Assembly: GCA_024803745.1 (NCBI GenBank)
Contig: JANJXV010001813.1
Location: forward strand, 1 to 64,000
Source of the DNA: Megascapheus bottae
Lineage: Eukaryota > Chordata > Mammalia > Rodentia > Geomyidae
DNA length: 64,000 bases
Direction: 5' to 3'
Under the pieces are notes generated by a model, which was not told the DNA's origin, did not search any database, and saw nothing but the letters and a program-made list of their open reading frames with translations. Below, piece by piece: positions 10,612-23,800 of this stretch. Made by a program: the position numbers and the translations under genes. Each line of letters starts with the position of its first letter. Positions within the stretch are counted from its first letter, which is position 1.

Positions 10612-10767
10612 CTAGGGTTTGAACTCAGGGCCTTTCAATATGCTATGCAAATGGCATACTACTTGAACCATGCCCTTTTTTTTGTTGTTGTTTTTAAGAT
10701 AAGGGCTCACTTTTTTTGCCATCTTTCTATCTATACTTCCCAGGTTGACAAATGTGTACCACCATTA
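10612..10767 (-). mobile_element. Old ID+B1 composite SINE, antisense
   Basis: 'gggtttgaactcagggcc' and 'tgctatgcaaatggcatact' form the antisense ID half. After a T-rich linker, 'aagataagggctcact' and 'acttcccaggttgacaaatg' are a diverged antisense B1. Confidence 0.65.
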
Positions 10768-10929
10768 CTATCTTTGTCAAGACGATGTCTTAAACTTCCT
10801 GCAGGGCCAGCATTGAACTATATATAATCTTCCCAACCGATGCCTATTGAGTAGCTAGATAGTGGGCAGCAGACCCTACACTAGACTATCAGCTTTGTAC
10901 ATGCTGTGTGATTCTGTTTATATACCTTT

Positions 10930-11130
10930 TTGAAAATTATAGTTACATATGCACTTATGGGGTACAAAATGGTATGAGCGTTGGATGACTAAGTCAAGCT
11001 AATTAATAGAGGAGTTGTCTCAAAAGTGTTCAGGGAGTTTTTGTGAGAGCATTTGCAAATGTACTCTCAGTGATCTGGAAATGTACCTATGCTCAAGTAT
11101 TAGCTATTTCACCAGGTTCTGTAACAGATC
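10930..11130 (+). mobile_element. L1 3'-UTR fragment (L1MA-like)
   Basis: 'gcacttatggggtacaaaat', 'aagtcaagctaattaataga' and the end 'tctgtaacagatct' follow the order of the mammalian L1MA-type 3' UTR. Assignment is from memory of that consensus. Confidence 0.6.
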
Positions 11131-11349
11131 TCCAAAATGAATAATAAATAATTCATGCTTACTCCTTCTGTCTAACCAAGGCTTTATGCCTTATGATTGG
11201 CCAATGGCAAGACTAAAGAGAAGCAAATTGGAGTGTTCCAGAGCCTGCAGATGGAGTAGAGGTTGTGAGGACTGGGGCAACACCAGGGTGTTGATTTCTG
11301 TATTTGGGTTTTGTCTGGCCCATGCCTGTATGTGTCAGATAAAACTACA

Positions 11350-13129
<1,780 letters not shown>

Positions 13130-13370
13130 AGCCCTTTTTGCATGGGTTATCTTTGAAGATAAAGGCCTGCTTTCTGCCTTGTAGCAGCCTGGACTGTGAT
13201 CTTTCTATCTGTGCTTCCCCTGTGGCCAGGATAATTGGCATGTACCATTGAATTCAGCCACTTGAGATAAAGGCTCAGACTCTCCCCTCCTCCTCCCCAG
13301 GGCTGGCCTCAAACCACAATCCTCCTATTTCTCACTCCTAAGTAGCAAAGATCATACCCTGCCTGGCTGA
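13130..13370 (-). mobile_element. Two adjacent old B1-like units, antisense
   Basis: 'gtagcagcctggactgtgat' with 'ggataattggcatgtacca' (about 13140-13245), then 'ggctggcctcaaaccacaat' with 'cctaagtagcaaagatcata' (about 13262-13370). Both are antisense B1 bodies, either tandem insertions or an old dimer. Confidence 0.6.
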
Positions 13371-14049
13371 AAAGGAGCATTATTTAGGATCAAATGGGAG
13401 ATAATTTGTAACAAAAAGTGTATGAAAGTAACTCTACAAGCTGGGGTTATACACCATCCTTATTTTCTCCTTCTTGGCCTGCTCTTATTATATAACTTTT
13501 CCACAATTTCTTTGTACTGCTTTTATAATCAAGCAGGGGGGAAAAAGCCATGTTATTTTTGAAGAAAGCAGGATCTCAGAGGTCACAGTGACTTTATGCT
13601 ATTTGTCCTCTGTGCATCTGGAGAAATAACTCTTTGATTTTGGCCCTAGGCACTTTGAACATATGAGCACAAGACCTACGAAAGGTTTATTCTGGGACAA
13701 GTCAGCACAATTGCTCTCAGTCCTGAAGACGGACAATTCTCAAACCTTCTGTCCTTGCTCGGGGTCAGTGCGTCCATCCACCTACTCATCCATGCAAAGA
13801 GAAATGACTAGAGAAGGAGCCGGGTGCTCTGAGCACCCCCAAAGCAGATCACGCCACAGCAGCAAGACAAACATGCAAACAAACACAGCCCCGTGTGAAT
13901 TAGAATACATAGGACAGTCAAGGCATGCAGCCATGTGGAAGAAAAAGAAGGGTGTCTGGAATATTCATACAGTATTATTAGCCCTGGGTCTTGAAGGATA
14001 GAGAACCAGGTGGGTGGGCGAGGTGGAGAAGATATTCACGGTGTAGCAC
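13371..14049. other. Unique sequence
   Basis: No gene or confident repeat. Confidence 0.3.
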
Positions 14050-14136
14050 ACAGAGAAAGAGAGAGACAGAGAGACAGAGAAACAGAGAGAGAGACAGAGA
14101 CAGACAGAGACAGGGAGAGAGGAAGGAAGGAGAGAC
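14050..14136 (+). repeat. (GAGACA)n purine-rich repeat
   Basis: Irregular GAGACA/GAGA units grading into a GGAA/GGAG tail. Confidence 0.9.
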
Positions 14137-14989
14137 AAATGAAGATGAGGTGGCAATGTTACTACTGGAACCCTAAAAATTGGAAAGTGAGTAGGAGGAT
14201 GTGCAAGTTAGGATCCTTTGGTGATAAATCACAAAAATTGGGGAGCTCACTGGAAGAATGTAGGATAGCTCTTACAAGAACCAAAGAAGTGAAAGAATTA
14301 GGCTCAGGAAATGCAGCTTTAGGAAGCTTGTGGAAAGCTAGGTTGGTCTCATGGGAAACCTGCAACAGGGTGGAACTCCTGCAATCAGTCCAGTGTTCCT
14401 CGGAGGGGGAATTTTAATGGCAGCCAACCATTGGCTGGAGGAAGGGGTGAAGGTTGACTGACAGTGGAGGCTGTCTAAGTGGGGCAACTTCACCTTCCAA
14501 TGACAAGTCAAGCCCCACCCCCTTCCTTCCAAGCTGTGGTTCTCAACCAAGCGCGCATTTTTCCCACCCAGGAAATATTCGGAAATTCTTTCAAATGACT
14601 TTTACTTTCTAAAAAGTAGCAGTGAAGAGAGGTGCTACTGTCATCTACTGGGCATAGGCCAGGACACTCCTCCATATCCTGCAATGCTCAGGCTAGCCCC
14701 AGAACCCGTGATTCAGCGCAGGAGGTGAGAAATCATTTTGGATTTGAAGGAGGAAAAACAACAACAACAACAAAACCCCCTGAGCTCGACAGAGAGACAG
14801 AAACAACAGAAGTCCATCAGGTAAAAAAAAATGGATGGAAGGACGGAACAAACCATGAGATGATAAGGAGGAGGGGAAATGAGATGGTGAGGGAGGTTCA
14901 GGTGTTTGAGGATGATGAAGGTCATGGAAGAGAACTGATGGGCGGGGCAAGTGTGAGTGTGTTCGTATCCATGGCACTGCCTTTGTAAT
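14137..14989. other. Unique sequence with a short (AAC)n
   Basis: Contains an (AAC)n run at 14757-14775. No gene or mobile element recognised otherwise. Confidence 0.35.
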
Positions 14990-15145
14990 TATATGGCTTT
15001 AGACTCCTTACCAATTTCTTGCCTGCTACTTATCAGCAGCTTCCTTAGGGATAGGACTCATCTGTTTTCTTTATCATTGCATTCAAATACCTGGAAAGAT
15101 GTCTGGCACATAATACAGGATCTTCAAAGTACTTGCTGACAGAAT
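14990..15145 (+). mobile_element. L2 3'-end fragment
   Basis: 'gggataggactcatctgttt' and 'atgtctggcacataatacag' followed by 'cttgctgacagaatgga' parallel the L2 3' end (agggactgtgtc... cctggcacatagtagg... tgaatgaatg). Confidence 0.7.
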
Positions 15146-15559
15146 GGACAGATTAGATATAGTTAGAGTCCTGGATGTAGATTGATTGGTAAATGATAGG
15201 TTGATGTTGACAGAGAATGTAGAAAGATGGGAGAGGAATAAATGAACTAAGGGTACACTTAGCAATACTTCGTGCACAAGGGAAGAGTTGTAGGTTATAT
15301 TCTTACAGGTGGTCTGTCAGATTCTTCTCTCCAAACCACTGCGAAGCAAGCTAGCATTTGAGCACACAGCAGAAGACTCCAGCTGACTAAGCCCCATAAT
15401 TCTTGGACTTTCCAGGTCCTGGCTGAGCCACATGGTATGTGGCTGTCACATTCTGACCTGCACAGGGTGCTCAAATAGGCCTGTGCAGGAAGTGCTCTGT
15501 CCCAGGAAGGCAGAGACAAGCTACTAGAATGACTTCAAGGCAGTGTCTTGTCTGTGTAG
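15146..15559. other. Unique sequence
   Basis: Nothing recognised. Confidence 0.35.
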
Positions 15560-15800
15560 CCTACTAGTTGTTTATTTATCAAATATATGTATGGTGTCAG
15601 CCTACCATGTGCCTGGCACAGTGGCAGATACAAAAGATCCATTGGTTAAAAAGATGCAGCAAAGGTAGTCTTTACTGCTATGGTCTTTAAAATCAATGGG
15701 AAGAGGCAGAGAATAAATGGGTCAACAGAGACATATGCAATGATAAATGGTGACAAGCAATATAATTACATAATCAGAATATAGATAAATAACGAAGAAG
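15560..15800 (-). mobile_element. L2 3' end, antisense
   Basis: 'ctaccatgtgcctggcacag', 'gcagatacaaaagatccatt', 'aggcagagaataaatgggtc' and 'gataaatggtgacaagcaat' match the antisense L2 3' end in order. Confidence 0.7.
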
Positions 15801-16899
15801 GAAACTGGCTAGAACCCTATCATACAAGCACACAAGGTCAGGTCAAGGACAGTCTGTGAGAATCTGGTAGTTTCATACCAGAACAGGAATGGAGTCGATG
15901 TGTAGGAAATTAAAAAGTAGCCATTTAAACAATATCCACTACAGACATCATGGTGCAAAGCTTGCTCCATGTATATGCCATGGCCAACATGATCACAAAC
16001 CAAATGACCCTCTTCCCTGAGATTTTTCCAGAGACTGGAGGGACTCTGAACAGAAAGTGGTCCCTGAGGAAAAGTGCAGGCCAACGTTGCTCTTCAAACT
16101 CCTGGAAACCCTGCTCCAAGCCAATGCCAAAAATAATCCTATTAGTCACATTCGAAGTGCTAAGCAGAAACAAAAAGAAATCAAAATTAATTTCAATTCT
16201 TTACAGTGACAGCAGCAATTAAGGTGACAAGATTATGGAAATTATCGCCACCGAGGGAGATCTTTGCCCATGAGGGGGAAAAATAACCAGTAAAACAGGA
16301 GAAGTAAGAAACAGGGATTTGAACTGGGTTATGAAAAAAAAAACCTATGGGCCACCAATTCTCTGGGAACTAGAAATGGCCATTTCGCCATGCAATGATA
16401 GTTTACTCTGCCGTGACTGTAACTCTGCCTTGGTGGTGGAAAGCGACTGAGGTTTGTAAAGTTTGCACATTCATATAGTAAGATTTTTGCTTTTCATAAG
16501 GTGATACTCAAGCAGGTTGTCTCCACTTCTTTGTCTGCTGCCTGGTCCTCTCTCTTTTGAGAACCATACCTTTCTCTGTGCTTTCTCCTTTCTTACTGAT
16601 CCCATCCACAGCAACCTGGGGTTATAGAGGAGTGTTACAAAGCACTCAACACCATACTTCCTAACCAGTACTGCTGTTTCCTGAGGAACACTAGGAAACC
16701 TAGAAAAGACAGAGAGGCAAGCCTGTGGCTTTACTTCTTCAGGAACTTTACTAGACCAGGAGATGAAGGGGCACTTTTGGTGAAAGTAGTAAATACCATC
16801 TGTTCAGTCTGTTGTTACCCATCTACCACCCTCTAGTCTCTGTACTGTCCAGAGAGCCTCGACCCATGTGTCTTAGGAAAAGGCATTTAACTCATGCTC
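15801..16899. other. Unique sequence, about 1.1 kb
   Basis: No gene recognised. Overlapping frames on both strands at 15809-16222 have no supporting features. Confidence 0.35.
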
Positions 16900-17085
16900 T
16901 GTAGAACCACTCATCCATGCACTCACGCATCCATTGATGTATCCATCATTCATTTAGCCATTCAACCATCCATCCATGTATCATCAATACATGCATGCAT
17001 GGATCCATCCATGCAGCAACCCATCTATCCACACACGCATCTGTCCATCATCCACCCACCCATCTATCTATGCACTTACCCAACA
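16900..17085 (+). repeat. Degenerate (CATC)n repeat
   Basis: CATC/CATG/CACC units interleaved over about 185 bp, with short perfect patches such as 'catgcatgcatgg'. Confidence 0.85.
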
Positions 17086-17439
17086 GTTGTTTATTAACCA
17101 GTGTGATGAGAAGGGAGGAATGGTAGAAATTTTCAATTGGATGCTCTCATAGGAAAGGACATGACAGAAATAGACGTATGAATAACCAGGTCTAGAGAGG
17201 GACCAATTCAAGGCCCTTGTGCTACCTGTATTGGAAAAAGCGAAGAGGAGGGTGGCCAGGTAAGAAGAGAGGAGGGCCTATAAACTAAGGCCAGGGAGCT
17301 GCTGGGGATAGAATAGATTATGTAGGACCTATAGCCATTTCAAACATGAAGCTTGAGCAATCATTTCATATTCACATTTCAGCCAAGCTCTCCCCCCCCA
17401 CACACACACACTGTTGGTCTATCAAGTAGATTCAACCAT
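17086..17439. other. Unique sequence with a short (CA)n
   Basis: A C-run followed by (CA)n at about 17393-17412. Nothing else recognised. Confidence 0.35.
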
Positions 17440-17575
17440 AATAACAGTATTTATCATCGAAACCACTGTTATTGTTGTTCCATTGGAGACTCGAGAACAA
17501 TGAAGCAAGCAGAGAAAGTAATTTCCCCAAGGTCAAGGTCACCAAAATGGGAAGGAACACAGTCAGGATCCCATT
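17440..17575 (-). mobile_element. MIR, antisense
   Basis: 'gtaatttccccaaggtcaag' and 'aaggaacacagtcaggatcc' with the upstream 'ttattgttgttccattgg' fit the antisense MIR core. Confidence 0.65.
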
Positions 17576-17696
17576 AGAAGGTTGTCGACCTGAGATGATT
17601 AGAGAGATTTTTCTGTCTCCAGATATCTGTGCTGTATAACCTCTTGCTGGGTTAAGCATTGTTCTGCTTGTTTTCTTTCTTGTAGTTGAAGTTGCA

Positions 17697-17935
17697 GGTA
17701 CAGAGTCCCCAGTCTCATCCTGATTCAGGGTCTGGGAGCTGTCCCTAAGCCTCTTTGTGCTCAAAACTAGCATTCTACCCCTCCAGCCACAGCACCACTT
17801 CTAGTTTTTGAGTGGTTAGTTGGAGATATGAGTCTCATAGGGGCTTTTCTACCTGGGCTGCCTTTGAACCACGATCCACAGATCTCTGCCTCCTGAGTAG
17901 CTAGGATCACAGGTGTGAGCCACCAGTGCCCGGTA
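17697..17935 (-). mobile_element. B1-dID SINE, antisense
   Basis: Full-length on the minus strand: ID half ('attcagggtctgggagctg', 'ccacagcaccacttctag'), linker 'gagtggttagttggagatat', B1 half ('cctcctgagtagctaggatc', 'aggtgtgagccaccagtgcc'). Confidence 0.9.
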
Positions 17936-18267
17936 GGTGTGGCTGTCTTCCAGGTGATTCCTTGTGCGACAAGGAGTCATAGTGGGAAGAGACAGTTGGA
18001 GGGAGTTTGGGCCCCAGTTCAGGGCAGGTCTGAGACCGTGCCCAAATCAGCCCTGAACAGAAGCAGGAGTAACCAAGCAGGTTGTGTTCAAGACAGGATA
18101 TCATTAGGCTAGGACTGAAGGGATTTATCTCATTTCATATAGGAAAGATTCTGTTGCAGTATTTCTTTTAATGATATTTATTCTTTTTTAATAATTGCAA
18201 ATATAATGCATACTGATGGTGGAAATTACCATTACAAATAAATAGAAAAATAGTCTTTTCTGTTTGT
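17936..18267. other. Unique sequence
   Basis: Nothing recognised. Confidence 0.35.
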
Positions 18268-18367
18268 TTGTACGTGTTCTATATCCCTGGCTGTCCTTGA
18301 ACTTGTGATCCTCTTGTTCTAGCTTCTCTAGTGCTGGGATTACAGGTATGCCCCATCATACTCAGTA
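18268..18367 (-). mobile_element. B1 SINE monomer, antisense
   Basis: 'ccctggctgtccttgaactt' and 'ctagtgctgggattacaggt' resemble classic murid-type B1 in antisense more than the B1-dID copies do. This suggests an older free B1 lineage. Confidence 0.75.
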
Positions 18368-18429
18368 TTACATTCATGCTTAGTAATTCTGTGCTTTTCA
18401 ATCCAATATAAATCTGCCCCTTCCATGTA

Positions 18430-18432
18430 TGT

Positions 18433-18463
<31 letters not shown>

Positions 18464-18497
18464 CACGTACACGTACATAAACACACACACACTCACC
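18430..18497 (+). repeat. (CA)n with CG/TA variants
   Basis: (CA)n at 18432-18461, then 'gttcacgtacacgtac', then a second short CA run to 18493. Confidence 0.9.
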
Positions 18498-18582
18498 TAG
18501 ACTCTCTGAGCCTCTGTTTTCTTTTCTATAATATGGAGATAAAAATATTCATCTTTCAGGGTTACATAATGGATGCTTAATT
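18498..18582 (+). mobile_element. MIR fragment
   Basis: 'gagcctctgttttcttttct' and 'ataatatggagataaaaata' followed by 'tcagggttacataatg' correspond to the MIR segment 'cctcagtttcctcatctgtaaaatgg'. Confidence 0.6.
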
Positions 18583-18584
18583 AC

Positions 18585-18975
18585 TTACTCTGTTTTTCAT
18601 CCACTTGACATTCTATAATGAACATTTTTCATGTGTCATTAACTACTCTTCAAAAACATGACTTTTAATGGCTGCATAATATGCCATCATTTAATGAGCC
18701 ATAATTTATTTAACTATTCTGCTCTTATTGAACTTTGAAGTGTTTTCTAATATTTTGCTATGCGAGATAACACTGCATACTCAAATCTTTCTTGACATCT
18801 TTTTTATTCCCCCTTAGGATAAACTTCCAAAACAGAAATGACACAGAAAAACAGTACATGAATCTTCAATGTTTTTATGCATCTGGTGTCAAATTATTTT
18901 CTTGGGGGTGGGGAAATATATATTTCTAATGCCATCTAATGAATAGTTATTTCAAATTCAACACACCAGTCAGAG
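18585..18975 (-). mobile_element. L1/HAL1 fragment, antisense
   Basis: 'atggctgcataatatgccat', 'agccataatttatttaacta', 'cccttaggataaacttccaa' and 'aacagaaatgacacag' are in the order found in antisense L1M/HAL1 3' regions. Confidence 0.75.
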
Positions 18976-19691
18976 AAGTGCATGTGTCAGTATGTTTGTG
19001 GATGGGAAGAAGAAAGATTGAACCCATAGGATGTTTCAGAGCCATCCAACCTTTTCTATGTATAGAATACATTCAATTCCTTATATGAGAGACTCGGAAA
19101 TGGATGCACTTTCTAATCACTCCCCCGATGCTAAGAAATCTTCATCTTGGAAAAGCCATAATTTCTCATTGGCCAAGTTTTTAAGATTAGTCCATGTCTT
19201 AAAAAACAAAACCAAAACAAACTCACTAACTCTTGCACTCATCTGGTCCCTATTGCTGTGTCCCAATCATCCTGACGGGATTGATAATTGTGGCAATTGG
19301 CATAAAATGATTGCTACCTGCTGAGGCAATCACTTCCAGCTTCGGCAGAAGCTGATGAGCAATTCATTATGGAGGACGTAATTGATGTAAAAGCGGAGAG
19401 GAACCGTGGGATTTCTCCTAGGATCTCCAGAATTTCGTGCATTTGACCCTCCCTGGCACCGAATCAGCTGCAGCGAGCAGGAATTTGAGATCGGACCAGG
19501 GTGGCAGGGTAAGCATACCATGCAAAGTGCATGCAAATATTTGCAGAACCTGCCTTGAACTTGAGGATGTGACCTTGAACAAGAAACCCATGTATGAGAC
19601 AGCATCGTCTGGATGATGACAACGACCTTGGCATCAAAGCTCAAAGCTAGCCTCTCCAGTCAGCCATGAAAGAATAAAAAGGGGGCAGAGG
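18976..19691. other. Unique block; candidate conserved regulatory element
   Basis: Free of recognised repeats. The part from about 19320 to 19680 contains 'gagcaattcattatgg', 'gacgtaattgatg' and an octamer motif ATGCAAAT with flanking 'catgcaaagtgc', an arrangement common in POU/homeodomain-bound enhancers. No convincing exon was found. The regulatory reading is inference. Confidence 0.35.
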
Positions 19692-19796
19692 AAGCTGCAG
19701 GTATAGCCCAGTGGTAGAGTGTGTTATTTTGCATGCATAAGTCCCTGGGTTCAAATCCCAGCATCATCCCTTCCAAACAAACAAACAAAAACAAAG
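19692..19796 (+). mobile_element. ID SINE monomer
   Basis: 'gtatagcccagtggtagagt' (A-box region), 'ccctgggttcaaatcccagc' (B-box region) and an A-rich tail with CAAA units. A free tRNA-like ID unit distinct from the dimeric IDL-Geo. Confidence 0.8.
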
Positions 19797-20514
19797 AGGT
19801 GCAAAACATGTGTTCCAACACAGGCTAGCTATCTAGGCCAGATCTCTGGAAGTGGACAGCCTGGATTTGATGCCTGCTTTCATTTTCTCCTGCCCTAACT
19901 GGGAGAGGCTGAGTAAGATAGCCAGGTCCTGCTTCTCTCTCTACAGAAATGGCATTATTAACATGGCTGCTTTTCGTAACTAGACCAATGATGATTCTAG
20001 AACCCCTCCCGCTGCCTGCAGTCCATCCACCATAGGCAGCTGTTGCCTCTGCAACAGTAATCCTCCTCAGTTTTAGACAACACCCAAATCTCCAGGACTC
20101 CACAACACCCCAGCTCTTTCCATCCCTCACCAGCCACAAAGCTGGCTCAAGATGCCCTCTGTGTTACAGTAACTTGACCTACCTACAGTGTGCCTCTGGA
20201 CCCCAAATGAGGTAGGAAAAGAAAATCCCCTATTCTGCTTTTGGCTCTCTTCCCTCTCCATCAGTCTAGCTGGTTTCCCCTCCCTGCATTTCAGCCCAGA
20301 GCAGTTGACTGAGACTCATCCGCTTCCATCACCTGCCAGGCCAGCTGAGCTGCTAATATCTTCCTGCCCAGCTCACCTCACCTATCATGGCAGAAACAGG
20401 GACTTAGCTGCTTCACGGCCCCCACTCTGCACCCTTTGCATTTCCACAGTGGCATCTTTCATCCCTCATTCTATGAGCGGCACCCCAGAACACCACCGTG
20501 GGTCTGTTTCGCAC
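19797..20514. other. Unique sequence
   Basis: No gene or repeat recognised. Confidence 0.35.
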
Positions 20515-20880
20515 AGCCTTAAGGGAATACCACAGACTGGGTGATGTATGGTGAGCATGAATTTACTTCTTGCGGTTCTGGAGCTTGCAAACTCCCCCAG
20601 GGAAGAGTAAGGATCAGGGGTCTTCACCCTGCAGGATCTCATGGCAGAAGGTGGGATGGCAGAAGGAGAGGGGGGAATGGGTAAGGAAAGATGGATGAAC
20701 TCCAGACATGTCATCCTTTCCTAGGGAGCTCACCGTGGGTGGCAGGAAGATACTGAGATCCCCCATTGTCTCTTGGGAACTGAGCCCCCCCACACACACA
20801 CCCCAGACCCTTCCTTCTGCCTCTGTTGCCTAAGAGATTAAGGTTCCAAACACATTCTTTCGGGGTGATATATTTCTATC
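20515..20880 (-). mobile_element. MLT1-like (ERVL-MaLR) LTR, antisense
   Basis: 'ataccacagactgggtgatg', 'acttcttgcggttctggagc', 'tctcatggcagaaggtgg' and 'agattaaggttccaaacaca' are in the order of an antisense MLT1-type LTR. Old and diverged. No internal coding sequence is attached. A short (CA)n lies at 20788-20802. Confidence 0.6.
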
Positions 20881-21449
20881 AAAGCAAATACGCTTTGCAC
20901 CAAACAAACGGGTGGGGGTGGGGGCTCAGTTTCCCTTTGCAGTTTCTCAAAATGTTATCTTTCTTACAAAGAACACATCACAAATGCAAGTCAAGTCTTT
21001 GAAGGGTCCCAACAGTGGGACATAAGTGGCAGAAAAGAACCCAAGACTTCTCCAAATAGCTAGCCAACAGAGAGTAGAATAAGGACTCGTTCTCATCAGT
21101 CAGGCACAGTTAGGTTAACCACAGCAGGTTAGGTCAGGGGAGGTTGACCTTCCTGTACACAGGGTGCTCATATCCAGTCGTCACTACATACGAAATTTCT
21201 AGCATCTTCTAGACCTTTCTCTGAGAAAGCACACAGCATGCTAATTTCCTTCTCCCTCAAATTATCTACTTCAGTGGCCATGTTGGTGTTTAAAAAGAAA
21301 ACCTGCGCAGATCCCGACTTTTTCCAAATGATTTTGACATCCCTACAAACCAGTCCTTCATCTTCGGAAGGATGATGGAGTTCTACACTCTCTAAACCCC
21401 CTGCACCACACCCATCTCTCTCTCTGTGGGTCTATCGAACACCCTGGGT
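20881..21449. other. Unique sequence
   Basis: Nothing recognised beyond a short G-rich patch near 20909-20926. Confidence 0.35.
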
Positions 21450-21668
21450 CACACTTAGGTAGAACTTAGGGCTTTGAGTTCTCCTTTAGTTTCATTGCTC
21501 AAGGCTGACACTCTACCACCTGACCCACTCTTTCACTTCTGGCTTTGGGCTCATTCCTTGGAGAGAGTGTCACAGACTTTTCTAGCGAGGGTGGCTTTGA
21601 ACTGTGGCCCTCAGATCTCAGCCTCCTGAGTAGCTGGGATTACAGGCATGAGTCACTGGCTCCTGGCT
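21450..21668 (-). mobile_element. B1-dID SINE, antisense
   Basis: 'tcattgctcaaggctgacac' (ID half), 'ggtggctttgaactgtggcc' and 'gagtagctgggattacaggc' (B1 half). The ID half is partly deleted. Confidence 0.87.
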
Positions 21669-23084
21669 TCTCTTCACCTTCCTGAGGGGATGAAGTCTGC
21701 CCCCTTCAGGGGCTCTCTACAATGACCTCACAGTGAAATCACCTACGGAAGTTGAAAAACTACCAAGTATCTTGCCGATCTCTGGGAGAGCCCTCAGGGT
21801 TGTGGTAGTAGCATTTGGTGGTGGTTTGGTATTCGTGTGAGTGTTTCATAATAGCACAGGCCTGGCACCGAGTTTGGTGTATACAATCCTTTGCCATTTA
21901 GCTCTTCAGCATTCTGTATGTTAACATTTTACCTTTAGCAGACTTTCTCCTATAACCATTAAGAGGAGTCACTAAAATATCACTTGTCCCCAAAACCCAA
22001 ACAAATCTTCCTTAGTGGAAGCTTCTATCTATCAGATAGGTGCATAAAAGATTTTACAAATAAATACGAAGCTCGAGCAATAACTCCCTCTTATGGAATC
22101 AGTGACTCACCCATTTTTACCCCTCCACGGCTAGTGCTTATCTGCTCCCAAACCTGGCCTGCTTTGCTTTATGGTGATTGTTTTTCTTCAGCATGTTTTA
22201 ATCGGGCAAAGGGCTCTCCCCAGGTTGACTCTTAAGGGCACACATGGCAATGTAGCCAGATTAACCTCATCTCTTGCTCTCGCTCCTTCCCATTCCCCTC
22301 TCCTCCACCCCTCGAGTAAACAGCTCTTCCGGTAAGTTTCCTTATGCTCTCTGCACACATAGGCATCATGATATTATTTGTCCTCCATCACTCTTTCCTT
22401 CTCCCCCCTCCCCAGCCAGCCAGCCCCCTTCCCTGGGATTTGGTCATCTGTAGACACCTTAGCAAAACTGCATTATTCCTGACATCCACCCCATTTGCTT
22501 CCGGAACCAGTCAGGGGAAGCCTCATTCCTGCTCCTTTCACCTTGCTTGACTTGTCCACCTTCACGGTGATTTCTATGTATCTGAATATCAGGCGAGCGA
22601 GGGTTTCGGTGTAATGAGACTAGACGGATTCTGATTCTTCCTCTTTATTATCTTGAAAGCCATATTAACCTAGTCTAGGCCGATCTTATAATAAAAGCTG
22701 CAGGGAGAGTAGACTGATGGAGATAAAGCAATTCCTTGCTTGGAAGTATCATCTCTCGTGCTGATCCCCCATCACTTAAAATCAATTCTCAGCATGTAGG
22801 GTACAGCTCTTGTTCTCCATGTTAATAATACCCACGGTCCAGGGCCTGATGATATCCTAGAGGCAGAGGAATGTGACACCACTGACTTCGTATGAGAGGT
22901 AAAGAGAAAGGCAAGGTTCATTCTGGACCTAAACAGGTGAACAGCAGGGTTGCTATTGAGGATGAAGAGAATAGACTTTCCATTCAGAGAACAGAAGGCC
23001 TGAAGAGACAGTAGAGCATTGATACGTTTTATAATTAGCAGATGGACCAGCATTGTCCGTGCGTCTTGCGCTGTTCTAAGATCT
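21669..23084. other. Unique sequence, about 1.4 kb; candidate conserved block
   Basis: No repeats or gene recognised. 21980-22260 is uniform, non-repetitive and contains 'agtgactcac' and 'ttatggtgattgtttttc'. It could be a conserved non-coding element, but only alignment would show this. Confidence 0.3.
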
Positions 23085-23222
23085 CACCATTGCTCCATTG
23101 AATTCTCACACTGAGAGCAAAGAGCCATTGTGCTCAGAGCTGTGATCACACAGACGGGGAAACAGGGATTATGGAGAACTGTCCTAGAGTTACACATCTC
23201 AATTAAGACAGGATTTCATTCT
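23085..23222 (-). mobile_element. MIR, antisense
   Basis: 'cattgaattctcacactgag', 'cacagacggggaaacaggga' and 'ctagagttacacatctcaa' fit the antisense MIR. Confidence 0.6.
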
Positions 23223-23315
23223 AAATAATAAGACCAGGCACTGGTGACTCACTTATATAATCTTAGCTACTCAGGAAAATGAGGTATGATTATCAGTTCC
23301 AAGCCCATAGGACTC

Positions 23316-23552
23316 TTTTTTTTTTGTGGGTCATGGGGCTTGAACTTGGCCTGGGTGCTATCCCTGAGCTCTTCAGCTCAAGGCTACCACCCTACCCTTG
23401 AGCTCAGCCCCATTTCCCATTTTCAAGAGATTAATTGGAGGGAAGAGCCTCAGATCCTTTTGTGCCTGGGCTGGCTTTGAACCTTGATCCTCAGATCTCA
23501 GCCTCCTGAGTAGCTAGGAATTACAGGCGTGAGCCACGGGCACCTGTCTCCC
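23316..23552 (-). mobile_element. B1-dID SINE nested in the outer copy, antisense
   Basis: Full-length antisense element with a T-run (23316-23324) at its 3' end. The short 'gactct' at 23311-23316 and 23556-23561 is consistent with the target duplication inside the outer element. Confidence 0.87.
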
Positions 23553-23637
23553 GGAGACTCTCATCTCCAATTTCACACCAAAAAGCCAGAAGTGACTCAA
23601 GTAATAGGGCACTAGTATTGAGCAAAAAGTTCAGAGA

Positions 23638-23800
23638 TAGACAGGTGTGGCGTAATCCTAGCTACTTATGAGGTTGAGCGTGAGGATTGCAGTTCAAAGC
23701 TGGTCTGTGGCTCAAGGGGTAGTGCAGTAGCCTTGAGCTGAAGAGCTCAGGGACAATACCCAGGCCCAGAGTTCAAGCCTCAGGTCCTATTAAAAAAAAA
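23638..23800 (+). mobile_element. Second nested B1-dID SINE, internally deleted
   Basis: Starts 'acaggtgtggcgtaatcc', lacks the usual linker between 'ttcaaagctggtctg' and the ID half, and ends in a 10-A tail. A 14-bp target duplication with one mismatch (aaaaagttcagaga / aaaaagttctgaga) lies at 23624-23637 and 23797-23810. Confidence 0.88.

Noticed and set aside
13663..14001. 112-codon plus-strand frame
   Set aside because: No recognisable features. Lies in ordinary unique DNA ahead of a GAGACA repeat.
16900..17085. Possible CRISPR-like or minisatellite array
   Set aside because: Irregular tetranucleotide repeat in vertebrate DNA with no fixed spacer structure.
19692..19770. Possible tRNA gene (tRNA-like A and B boxes)
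   Set aside because: The sequence is an ID SINE: A-rich CAAA tail, no complete cloverleaf and no anticodon arm I can pair.
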